Shown here: piece by piece, positions 22,909 to 33,972 of the stretch
Layout of the letters: each line of letters opens with the position of its first letter
How positions within the stretch are numbered: position 1 is the stretch's first letter
Source: Archilochus colubris
Lineage: Eukaryota > Chordata > Aves > Apodiformes > Trochilidae
Direction: 5' to 3'
Length of the DNA: 64,000 nt
NCBI GenBank assembly: GCA_023079485.1
Contig: CM041092.1
Coordinates: 3,367,127-3,431,126 of the forward strand
Made by a program: the position numbers and the translations under genes
The notes under the pieces: model-generated
The model's input: only the letters and a program-made list of their open reading frames with translations
Databases searched by the model: none
What the model was told of the DNA's origin: nothing

Positions 22909-25900
22909 CTGAGGACAGGAGAAATTGCTGTTGTTACACAGCATCCTCCCAAACATGCAGAACCTGGGATGGCAACAAAAATTGCAACAAAAATGGATTG
23001 CAGCTTTTTCTGCAGTTCTTGAGATGTTCAATGTCTTAGGTTCCAGTTTCTTCGGAACAGGGAAGAAATAGGCAGCAGCTCCCCTTTTTATATGACAACC
23101 CAAGCAAGTCAACATGAAGTACCCTTCATTCACCTCTGACTCCCAGCAAGGAAAAGCAGAAATAAACCAGGCCAACAAACAAGTCCCTGCAAACCATGTC
23201 ATCTTTCCAGAAAAAAACCCATTCTTTCCATTGCCTAAAAGAGCTGGCATTTACAACTTCTTCCTAGTCCATTTAATTTAGGTGTTTTCTTTGATGCCCA
23301 CATTTCTGGATGCAGACTGCATTTTCTTTTAACTAAAAATAATTTGTAAAACTATTTGCCAGCATTCACACCCTGCAATCCTTTGCCTGAGGACCTCCAG
23401 CATCCCTCATCCTCTGCCAACATCAACCATTTGATGTGGGCAGGTCTCCAGAAAAGATAATGGCCAGTTGTAAAGCATCCATCTTAAATCATTATTTCTC
23501 TGATATCCATCAAGGGTCCCAGGAGAAGGCTCTGTTCCCTTTGGTTCCTCCTTCAGAACCTGTCTCTTTCTTTCTTGATTCCCCCTCCAAAAATACCTGT
23601 ATTTCTATAGATCTTTTAAAGACCTACTTTGCTTCTACCCCTTCCCAGTAGCTAAAAGACAAAACTTTCCAGTCCATTGGTAACATCTTAAAGCATTTTA
23701 TCAGCCTATATAATTTTATAATCGTTTTGTAATTTTCACTTTAAAAAAAAAAAAAAAGTAACTAATCAGACACCTAATGCTACTTAAGTGCACGTAGATA
23801 TTTTGGTGGTTGAATAATAACATCTGTTTTGATTTTGCAGCCACAAAAGTGGGTTTAATCTGACCTTCCTTCATTTGAACTTTTCACATCTGCTCAGGCC
23901 TGCTTCCCATAAACTAAATACCAGATCCTTTCACAGTGGAGGAAATTTACCTGCACCAGTTGTTGTCCCAGCTCCAAAGGCTTCTTTATAGGAGCCAGAT
24001 AAAAATGTCAAAAGACTAATAAATATAATCTTAGTGCACTGTGTATTTATTAAACGTTACTCTTTATTTTCTCAAGTCCCAAATGGTTGTTATTCAAAGG
24101 CCTAATTCTGCAAAACTTATTTTCATTAACAAACTGATTTACTTTTATTGATTAAAGTATGTTATAGGAGGGTGCCCTATATTCTACATGAAATTTAGAG
24201 ATAAACTTGTAAGCACTTACAAATTCATTGATCAGAAATTACAAGGATGATCAGATTTTTATTTTTTTTTTGCTTTCAGCAAAGCAAGTCATAAGGGAGA
24301 CTTCACATCCCATTTTTGGGGTTATCTCCAAAGACTTGGTAGTGAATTATGGACTTTGACTTGTTCAGGTCTCTTCAGAAGTGAGCAAAGTCAGGAAGGA
24401 AAACAACCCTAATCAAAAACAATTTTCCTTGTTATATTTTTTTCTTTTTAATTAGGCATTTAGTTTCAAACTGCTCAGCTCCAAGTTTGGAGGGAAAAAA
24501 AATAAAAAAATGAGAGAGGTGTGAAACTTCAAGTGAAGAAAAAAATGGACTGAGGGTTCTTGCCACTGACATCACCACTGTGGGATACACAACCCTGGTA
24601 ATCAGGCAAATATTAAGCATCATTCTTCAAACTCAGAGCTGAACTAAAGAAGAAATATGTGAACAGGAAGATAGGCAAAAACCAACCCTCCCATTGGCCT
24701 CTTCCTAATATTTTCAGCTATTCAGCATTTCTTCTCTCTGTTGGAAAGATATATCTGGAGAACTCCTACATCCCTGAGTCCATTGCAGCTGAGGCTGTGT
24801 CTGCAGCTAAACTGCAATTTTTTGGGCACTTTTCTCAGGCAGATAACTCAGCAGATAGCTCTGCAAAGCAGAAAGAACACCGCTTGCAAAGCAACTGAGA
24901 ATCCAGGTTGTCCTTGTCTCAGGGTGGCAGGAGAACTTCTCTTGAGAGTCTCCTACCTCTGCTGTAGTGAGGTAATAAGCTATCATTCTTTTATGTTCTT
25001 TTCAATCTTTAACAAACCTTAGGCTGTATGGTTTGGCAATCTCATTAAATATAACTTTATCAAGCCTAAACACCCACCAGCACCAGTGTCTTAAATAGAA
25101 GTGTGATAGGAAAGTACAAGGAGGACCACAGTGGCTTTGGGAACAGTTGGGAGAGGAAAGGGATTATATATATTTATACATATATGTGTGTGTGTGTGTG
25201 TGCTGCCCTTGATTTACACCTTGATTTTTTTTCCTTTTGCACAAAGGCTTGAAACTGCGTCATGATGGAACTGTTGTGAGAATCACAAAGAACTTAACAA
25301 GTCAGAAATGGATTAAAAAGCACTTTATGGCTTGTTAAAGAAATCCCCCTGTTCCTCAGAAGCATTTTTAGCATCTTATTAGTGGTATCTGATCTGACTA
25401 ACATATTGACTAGTCATTTGAATAGGAGATGAATCCTTTTTGATGGACCACAAAGGGAGTATAAATTCAAATGAGGCACTTCTCCAAATTTTTATTTTAG
25501 TATAACCCCAAAGAGCCAATAACATCTGTACAGGTTTTTTCTGTGCCCCACAAAAGACTGTCCTAAAGATCTTTTAAATCAGGCACCTTTTTTTTCCTTG
25601 AAAGTGTTTGTTACATTTGTATTTAACTTGCATATCAGTGCATTAGAAGAGCTCCCTTACCTGATTCCTGAAATGTCCTCTTCATATTTGACCTCAAAAA
25701 ATATTCTAATCCAATAACTTCTTCAACATCTTTTTTTTTTTTTTTTTTTAAGCCATCTGTCATGGAATTGATGGTTTAACCATCAGCTGAATTCACTGTC
25801 AATGTCTCTCTCATATGAAGCTGTTCAGGATTTGACAAACGAAAAAAAAAAAAAAAAGAAGAGACATCTCAGAGAAGCATGCAAAAAACTTCAGTTCTGT

Positions 25901-26359
25901 CAATAGATCTCTAATCTGAAACAGTTTTGATCTATAGTGCTCAGGTCCAGTTTCAGGGTCACCAATATGGACACTGCTGTGGAGTTAGCAGGAAGACCCA
26001 CAATTTTCTTCCACCTGGCAAAAGACAGAGAAATTGTATTTCTAGCCATTTCTGAGCAGTTTGATATTATCTAAGATTTTGCACTTAGGAGTAAGTTGGA
26101 GACCTCCAGCTCATTTTGAAAAACAGTAATTTATAGCTACACAGACATTATGATTTTACAGTGTTTTGATAGTTACGCCTTCACTATCCACATGGAACAT
26201 TTAAAAACAGATTAGAAGCCATTAATCTGGGAAATATGAGGGATTTGTAGCCTAAAGAGCAACTTGGAGCATCTGCAGCTTGTTTCTTTCCCCATCTAGG
26301 TGTGCAGTTGTGTTAAGGTATGAATTCCAATTCTAGGAACAGGTTTAGAATTATACTCA
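22909..26359. other. non-coding stretch with AT/TG microsatellite
   Basis: No gene is supported apart from the open frame continuing to 23250. Contents: A15 at 23743-23757, AT/TG repeat at 25164-25202, T19 at 25731-25749, and A16 at 25842-25857. AT-rich, repeat-free stretches at about 24000-24250 and 25240-25500 have the texture of constrained non-coding DNA, but no motif is specific enough to call. Confidence 0.5.
25164..25202 (+). repeat. AT-rich run followed by (TG)9
   Basis: An alternating TATA/ATAC segment passes into (TG)9 at 25185-25202. Alternating purine-pyrimidine sequence of this kind is prone to length change and can adopt Z-form DNA. Confidence 0.9.
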
Positions 26360-26525
26360 GACAAGCATATTGTGGTAAAGGTACTGGATTATAAATCAGG
26401 GATTCCAGTACTTTGTCATAGGCACTTTTATTGATCTTGGACAAGTATTTAGCTTGGAAATCATTTTAGGCATTTCCTGTCTCTTTTTATCATCTCCAAG
26501 AGCACTTAGTGCCTTGGATCCCCGT
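26360..26525 (+). repeat. MIR-like SINE relic (head and core)
   Basis: The plus strand follows the MIR consensus order. A head-like segment (GGTAAAGGTACTGGATTATA, then ATTCCAGTACTTTG, in the place of the tRNA-derived B-box region) is followed by TGATCTTGGACAAGTATTTA, corresponding to the 'tgaccttgggcaagtcactt' core. Next come CATTTCCTGTCT for the 'cagtttcctcatct' block and AGCACTTAGTGCCTTGGA for 'gcgcttagcacagtgcctgg'. Four blocks in the right order and spacing make this the better of the two MIR-like relics, although diverged. Confidence 0.5.
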
Positions 26526-29500
26526 ATGCAATTTCATCCTTCAAGCACAACAATAATCACAGCCTCCCACTTCATTACAAGTCTTTAATTTTAAAACTTA
26601 AATACCTTAAAGATAAGAGATCAGGAAAAACCAAACTGGCATATTTTCCACACCTATGCCTGGAAATTTTGGGGGAGATTGACTCAATCCAGACCTTTGC
26701 AGTAGGCTGTTAATTCTCCCAGAGTTCGACCTCAGATGCTTGGCTCAAATATGCTTGCACCCTGATGAATATCAGGTCCAAATCCAAATCTGGATCCCAA
26801 ACTTGCCGTATGGGCCCATCTGCACTTGAAAGCAATGCTTTAAATGAAGAGAAAAAGCTAAGATCATGAAAATCTCTGTTTGAATCCCACATACAACAGA
26901 TTTATGAACCTAAGCAACTACTTTTTTGCCTGTGTAAAATCAAAACTACCACAGGATTTCCCTCCCATCTCTACCATATGCTTTTTTCCAGCTTCATTTA
27001 AATTCCTTAGTGTCCCAATGTTGGGAAACTTCTGAGCACCTCCTGTTTTTCTGCAAGCTTTATCTACTCTGAAACCCAGGCTCCAGCCAAAAGTTAATTT
27101 TTGTATAGGAAAAGTGATTTTATCTATTCACTTGTACAATATGGTTATGACCAGTGAAAGCTTAGTACATGAGGAAACCCTGGGGTAGCAGCCTGAGACA
27201 TGATTAATTCCCTGAAATGACAAGTGTGTTTATTTCAGTTTAAACTGTCTGCATCCATTGGGTCAGGATGTCTGCAAAACCAAGTCCCACAAACTGCCAG
27301 TGCACGCCTTGCAGGATCTTCTGAGTGCAATCTTCATTTAGAGAACAGTCAGAAGCACGTCAAGTAAAACACCAACAACACCAAAGGATTATGGATTAAT
27401 GATCCTACATATGAGAATTGACATTTCCAGGACAAATCACTTCTTTACCCAACAAAGATTTCAGCAGTTTTTGCTTACACTAAAGCAGAGGCAAACTTTT
27501 CCCTCTTCAGATCAAACGAGATCTAAAAATCTGGGAAGATTTAACAGTAAAATCAAAACAATGGGGAATGTAAATGTTAACCATCTGCAATTGTTGTTAC
27601 TGCTATTTCTTATTATGTGATAGCTCTATCAATGTCATTATATTTTTACTTTTGTTACCTCTCTCAACTTTTCAATCTATTATGGTTAATCATTGACAAA
27701 CAAACACTTTGACTGACTTACGAAGTGGCAATCATCTCATCTAAATTTAACTGTGTAAAAGTCAAACACCTACTCTAAGCTACTCGTGAGAGCTCCTTCC
27801 ATAGATAGTGGTGACAGATTGGCATTTGCAGGGAGAGACTTATCCTACCTGTCTTACACACTTGTTTTAAGATGGGATTAATCACTCTCTGGAAGTACTT
27901 TTTTCTTGTTCTTGCTTGGACCAGCTTCACACCTGTTTTGTTAAAAAAATAAATAAAGAAAAAAGAACAAAACCCCAAAACACAACAGAAACCAAACTAT
28001 TATTTCAGGCCCTGGTCTTGGAATCAATAATGTTTATCACCAAAATTACAGTTCCTCAAGGATGCAGAAAATCTCCTCCCAAAAGGCAGATAGGAGGAAG
28101 ATGGAGGAAGACAGAAGCACAATCTTTAGAATCATAGTTATCACCTGCCCTGACTCTCTGTCTTTAGGAGAAAAGCTAAGGAGAACCAAGCTAAGGAGAA
28201 GCAAGGCAAAGCTAAGGAAAACCAAGGCACAGGGCAATGGCAGAGTTTTTCCCCCTGTGTTGCTTCACCCACAGGAAACCACGGGGATTGCCACAGTTCC
28301 ACGCTGGGTGGAATTCCAGTGACAGAAACGTTTTCCAGGCTCTGGCAGGAGAAGGGGACTGGCCAATAGTTACTCTCCTGCAGCAGAAGCAAAGCAAAAC
28401 CAGCATCTCAGTTTTTCACATGAGATCAGCTCCAGCTCCAGCACAAGGAAGGACCACACACTAACCACTGCTTCAGGACATGAGCCTTAGGAGGCAGCTC
28501 AAGGGAAACTTCTAATACCCTGAAAACCATTCAAATGAAAAGATGCTGATGCTGATGGGGGAAGCAACATTCTCCTTGGCATCTCTCCATTTCAAATTCT
28601 GCTCTAGTGACAGTATCTGGATTAGGCTCCAGGACAGTATTTCTGAAACAGCAGGAACCCTGCTTACCGCATCAGTTTTAAATTAGAAGCCCTCCAAAGA
28701 TGTCAACACCACTTTCCTGGAGACTTTCCTGAAATCAAAATACTGAGCTTTTTCCCCTCAGCCTTCACAGAGTCATATGGATCCATCACCCAGTGCCACC
28801 ATTTGTATTATGATTTGCCTGTGTTGGGTCACTGCTTCTCCTTCGTTTCTGCTCTGTAGTCAGCCTCTCTCTTTGATGTTACTCAGTCACTATTTCCTTT
28901 CCCTTTACTTTTATCTCTGTCCTGGCATTCTTCCTTTAAGCATCCTCTCTACCAGATGGTCTCCATCTCTCCTTCAGAAGTGCCCAAAATATTCCTACTG
29001 CCTCCTCTTGATCTTCCCCCAGCAGCAAACCTCTTCATCCTACAGAGCTCAAATACCAATGGATTTCTCCTCCTTGCTGCTCTGCATCTTTCTTGCACTT
29101 TGAAAAGGAATTCACTGGAAGCAGCTAACCTCCAGTCCTCATTATGCATGATGCGCTCACTTATAAGAGGTTACCCAGGAGAAAAATTCAGATGGGATAT
29201 AAGCTGGTACAATTGCATTTTTTTTTTTCAAGTGGAAGCACATCTGATGTCTGCATGCTGAACTGGTGCTCAAGTTTTGAACAGGAGCTCCAACTTTTTC
29301 ATTTGGAAATCCATATGGATCCTTTAATCTGAAGGTCAAGACGGCTTTCACAAAAGATACTGAAAACAACGATACTTTATATTCATCAGCCTAATTATAT
29401 AAAGATGATTCAATAGTGTAGCATCATCAGAGGATTCAGCAGAGTCTCTGTATTATGTATTTTTAAGACGGGATTTCGAGACTCCAAGATGAGGCTTCAG

Positions 29501-31088
29501 AAGTTTACAGAGAGGGAAAAAAAAAATCTTGTCACAATTTCCATCTTCCTACCAGGTCACTGAAACACTGAGGATACCAATTGCTTCTGCTTGCAGTTGG
29601 CAGTGCACTATAATGGAGAATAAAGCTCTAGATATTTTTTCTGGAAGTCCAAGCACTTCCTAAATGCAGCAGCATAATAATGTATTATATATTACAGACA
29701 CAGAGCGAGGTGGGATTTGTGTTTGTCTCTTTGCAAGAGAAGAAAGAATTCCAAAATGACCTTTTGTTCATAAGTTTCTTTGAAAAAGGCTTGGCCTGAA
29801 ACCACTTCACTACTATTGATACAGTCTGATTTTGTACATAAATCTTAAATGTAAGCATGGCTTCAAAAATAACTCAGCAATCACAAAGCTTTACTTTTCA
29901 GATTCAATTGCCTTCAAATCCTTTACTGAAGTCCCCTTGGCACTGTCACTTCAAAATCAGGATAATGCTGGATATTGTTTCTCACTTTCAGTAAAACAAA
30001 AGCCTTATTGAATAAATATCTGTGAAAATGTTGCAAACAAAACCATCTTGGCACTTGCCACCTGACCAGCTCGTGGTGACCCTCCCTGGTGACCTACATG
30101 GGCTCAGTGCTTGACTTCTTGGCACACACAGCACTGCTCAGCCCCACCTTCTTTGTCCACAAAATCGTAGAAAAAATACACATTTTCCTTTCAGAAAGCT
30201 AACGGTGGGCTTTAGACATCAGGGAAGAGCAAGGTGACCTAGGATTTCCATATGCAGGCAGCTGCTGATCAAACAGTATATCCTTTTTTTAATCTGCCTC
30301 TTGGATCATGAATATAAAGAAAACCTTAGGGTTGTGATCAGCCCTTAACTCTAGGGTTTGTGCTCAAAGTGCTGCCCCATCAGGGAAACGTGAAGGCAAA
30401 ACCAAACAATTTTTAAAAAAAAAATTAGTATTTACTATCTCATGCCTCTTTCTACTCTGGAAAAGTCTGACTCAAGAATGTTTTCCTTCTTGCAGAGCAT
30501 CATCTTCCAGCAGAGCCTACACTTCCCTCTAGTTAAAATATTAGCTCAGCCCCCTCAATTCCTTTCTAGTAAAACAGCAGCACATGCCTACTTCCCAGTG
30601 GTTGGGCTTCCCTCTCCTCCCAGGACCATGGTCTCAGGTGTCCAAGACATGGAAAGTGAAGCCACCCAAGCAATTAGTTGCAGAATTTTGGGTACTTGCT
30701 GTCGGCGAGAAGTCCATAGCTAGTGCTGGCTCCCAGCTGGCCACACCAAACAACTGCCAAGCAGGACAAGGTTCACTTAGATTTGACTTTGATTTCAAGA
30801 ATTTAATATTAAGAATTACCAAATCTCTACTTCGCTTTGCTATCAGAGCCTCAGTAGTCTTCAAAAGCACAAAGCATCTCATAACAAAATGTATTTGTGT
30901 TAGGTGAGGTAACTGGAACAATTCACTTGTGAAAGTTTCACTTCAATATATTTGGACTAAAAAGCAAGACTTGTCAACTCTATTTCTTCTCAGTTCTATC
31001 TAAATTAAAAAAGTACAATGTAAATATTGAAAAACACCTTTGTGAGCTGTGGAATGAGAAACAACAAATGGGCTGTTTATAATGCTAG
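26526..31088. other. long non-coding stretch
   Basis: No gene is supported. A short imperfect tandem repeat lies at 28170-28227. AT-rich single-copy sequence at 29.6-30.0 kb has many homeodomain-like words but nothing specific. Open frames near 28.0-29.3 kb overlap on both strands. Confidence 0.5.
28170..28227 (+). repeat. short imperfect minisatellite
   Basis: About three to four degenerate copies of a 14-17-bp unit built on AAGCTAAGGAGAACC, the copies differing by small substitutions and indels. Confidence 0.65.
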
Positions 31089-31287
31089 ACTACCAGGTTG
31101 GAAGAGTCCTCCAGGACCATCTGGTCCAACTTTTCTTGGTAAAAACACAGCTTGGGCAGGATGGTTCAGCACCCTGTCCAGCTGAATTTTAAGTGTCCAA
31201 TGCTGTGGAATCCACCACTTCCCTGGGGAGATGATTCCAGTCCCTGATTGTTCTCATTAGGAAACATTTTCCTCTCGTGTCCAATCA
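31089..31287 (-). mobile_element. CR1 LINE 3' fragment (old)
   Basis: A diverged complement of a CR1 3' region on the plus strand: CCAGGTTGGAAGAGTCCTCC, ATCTGGTCCAACTTTTCTTG, GCAGGATGGTTCAGCACCCT and ATCCACCACTTCCCTGGGGA. GAAACATTTTCCTCTCGTG follows. The terminal octamer repeat is gone. The pattern resembles an older CR1 subfamily than the 44.6-kb copy. Confidence 0.75.
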
Positions 31288-33265
31288 GAACATACAGTGA
31301 GGATAAAGAACTGTGAACCTATAATTCAAGTACCACAAATAATAGAGACACCAAGAACCCAAAAAGTCCCTGTTTCCCTCTAAACACCAGAAACACCCTG
31401 AGGGATGACTACAAAGTGACAGTAGGGATGAGGCAATGACATTTAATCTCACCTGAACACGACGTGGTCCCAGCTCTGCCCAACACCTTGGCACCCCTGT
31501 TTCTATAAAACCAATGATGTTTTTCTCCTCTCAATCAGGCATTCATAAACATTTCATTTCCATAAGCCCAGCTAGTGATGGCTTTAGTCCAAATGGGGTG
31601 TGCAGAGCCCAGGGAGGTGGCCTTGACACAGACAGGGTGAGGAGGGCAACCTTCCTGTAGTGGTGGGACAGGTATGAACTCCCAGTGCTCCACACTTCAC
31701 ATCATGATGGGCAGCAGATGTCCAACTCCTTGCTGTTAGAAAGGATAAATAAAAAAACTGAGGAAATACTACAAATTGAGGTTGGGCCAGCTCTGGTCAG
31801 ACCAGAAAGAGGCAGAAGTAATTTTCTCTCATATTAGAAGCAGATAAATAAGTGAGAGTAGGAAGGAAAACAGAATACAGAAAGGATGACAAGAAAGAAG
31901 CTGTTCATCTCATGTATGGGAACCAACTCCTGCCTGTCTATTCCCTATGTAATTTCAGTAACTATCCCCAAGCTGCTAATCTGAGACACTTTGCAGGAAG
32001 TGGACCATCTATTTAAATTAAAATATTATTTGGCACACACTAGGATTTTCAGCAAGCTCACTGGACACCCAGTCTGCACAGCATAAGGGCTCACTCATCA
32101 AGATTTTCATACATAGGTGTCCCACTCAGAAAAAGGACATTTAAGCATTCAAGCCACTTGTATTTGCACACTCACACGTCTCTCTAAGATAACTGCTTAT
32201 TGGCTGCATCCAATACAAAATTTCATCCCAGTTACCATGTGGCTGTACAGTAGCCCACCACAGTCAGCCAGGGTGAGCACATGCTAAGCCCAACTAGAGA
32301 GCCAATGTAATTAATACAAAAACAAATAAGCTGTAAAGAAGGTGACTGCTCGTTCAGAAATTAACACAGAGTAGCCTGGTGGGAATGTAATGTGTGCAGT
32401 TTTCACACATGGCAAGAGTTTGCCAGTGGTAGTGTCCATTACAAGGTGAAGCTGTGTTACCAACAAGCACATTTTCATCCTCCTTAGATGTAAAAATAAC
32501 AGTGAAAAGAAAAAAAGCCAATACAAACAGTTATTTTCTTTCTTTTGGGATTCAGCATATGTGCCGTAACAGACATAGATGGGAACTTCTAAAATAAATT
32601 AAGGAATGTACTTGTCAGTTTATTAATCAAAGTTTACCTGCTTCACATTACTGGGAGACAAATTAAACAAGCTACCACGGTACTCAGAAAACATCTGCTA
32701 ACAAAGTCAGAAGTAATGATAAACAAACTTGAGTTCCCTTTGTGGTTGATTTCCATCCAGCTGCATTTAATTATAAAAGAGCTATCAAAGAAAGCTCCCC
32801 ATTAGCAGCTAATTCAGAATGACTTCAGAAGAAAATCCCAGAGCCTCCAGTGATATCTCTCCAACAACTTTCTCATCTCTGCAAGTGACAGAGAAGAGCT
32901 GAATTAGACCAGTTTAGTGATCAGTCATCCTGCTAACTGCCAAAGTAAAAGGATGATGATGTATCTTTTCAGTACCTGTGATTGCCTGGTTTTAAAGCAC
33001 TCTTATTGGTAGGTCCTGTAAGATCTAGCAGACTCTGAAAATTCCTGCATGCCTTTCCCAGAGCAAAGCATCTGCTTATTACTGAGAAAGTGAGAAAATA
33101 TGTTGCTACAAGTTTCTTAATGAAGTCTCCTTGACTTTGGCATTTTTCACAATGAAACTGAAGATGTAGTCATTTATAAATATCTACTTCTGGTTAACAC
33201 CAATCAGGAATTTTAATTTCTGCATTGATTTAGTTAGGGATGTCTATAGGCTCAGACTGATGCTC
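31288..33265. other. non-coding stretch
   Basis: No gene is supported. The 32.53-32.96 kb part is repeat-free, AT-rich and dense in homeodomain- and SOX-like words (CTTTGTGG, TTAATTAT, ATTAGCAGCTAATT). It could be a conserved element but remains unproven. The sequence then runs into the long purine tract. Confidence 0.45.
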
Positions 33266-33972
33266 GGAAGGAAGGCAGGAAGGCAGGAAAGAAGGGAAAA
33301 AGGGAAGAAGGGAAGAAAGAAAGAAGGAAAGAAGGAAAGAAGAAAAGAAGGAAAGAAGGAAAGAAGGAAAGAAGGAAAGAAGGAAAGAAGGAAAGAAGGA
33401 AAGAAGGAAAGAAGGGAAGAAGGAAAGAAGGAAAGAAGGGAAGAAGGAAAGAAGGAAAGAAGAAAAGAAGGAAAGAAGGAAAGAAGGGAAGAAGGAAAGA
33501 AGGAAAGAAGGGAAGAAGGAAAGAAGGAAAGAAGAAGAAGGAAAGAAGGAAAGAAGGAAAGAAGGAAAGAAGGAAAGAAGGAAAGAAGGAAAGAAGGAAA
33601 GAAGGAAAGAAGGAAAGAAGGAAAGAAGGAAAGAAGGAAAGAAGAAGAAGGAAAGAAGTGAAGAAGGGAAGAAGGGAAGAAGGAAAGAAGGAAAGAAGGA
33701 AAGAAGGAAAGAAGGGAAGAAGGAAAGAAGGAAAGAAGGAAAGAAGAAGAAGGAAAGAAGGAAAGAAGGAAAGAAAGAAGGAAAGAAGGAAAGAAGGAAA
33801 GAAGGAAAGAAGGAAAGAAGGAAAGAAGGAAAGAAGGAAAGAAGGAAAGAAGGAAAGAAGGAAAGAAGGAAAGAAGGAAAGAAGAAGAAGGAAAGAAGGA
33901 AAGAAGGAAAGAAGGGAAGAAGGGAAGAAGGAAAGAAGGAAAGAAGAAGAAGGAAAGAAGGAAAGAAGGAAA
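33266..33972 (+). repeat. long homopurine microsatellite, GGAAAGAA type
   Basis: About 700 bp of uninterrupted purine apart from isolated pyrimidines near its start and a T at about 33659. It is built mainly on an 8-bp period of GGAAAGAA with GGGAAGAA variants. Five GAAGAAGAAG interruptions (about 33531, 33641, 33741, 33881 and 33941) divide it into unequal blocks. Open frames of over 100 codons exist on both strands because the unit lacks stop codons. They are artefacts, not genes. Such tracts can form intramolecular triplexes and are highly mutable in length. Confidence 0.98.
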
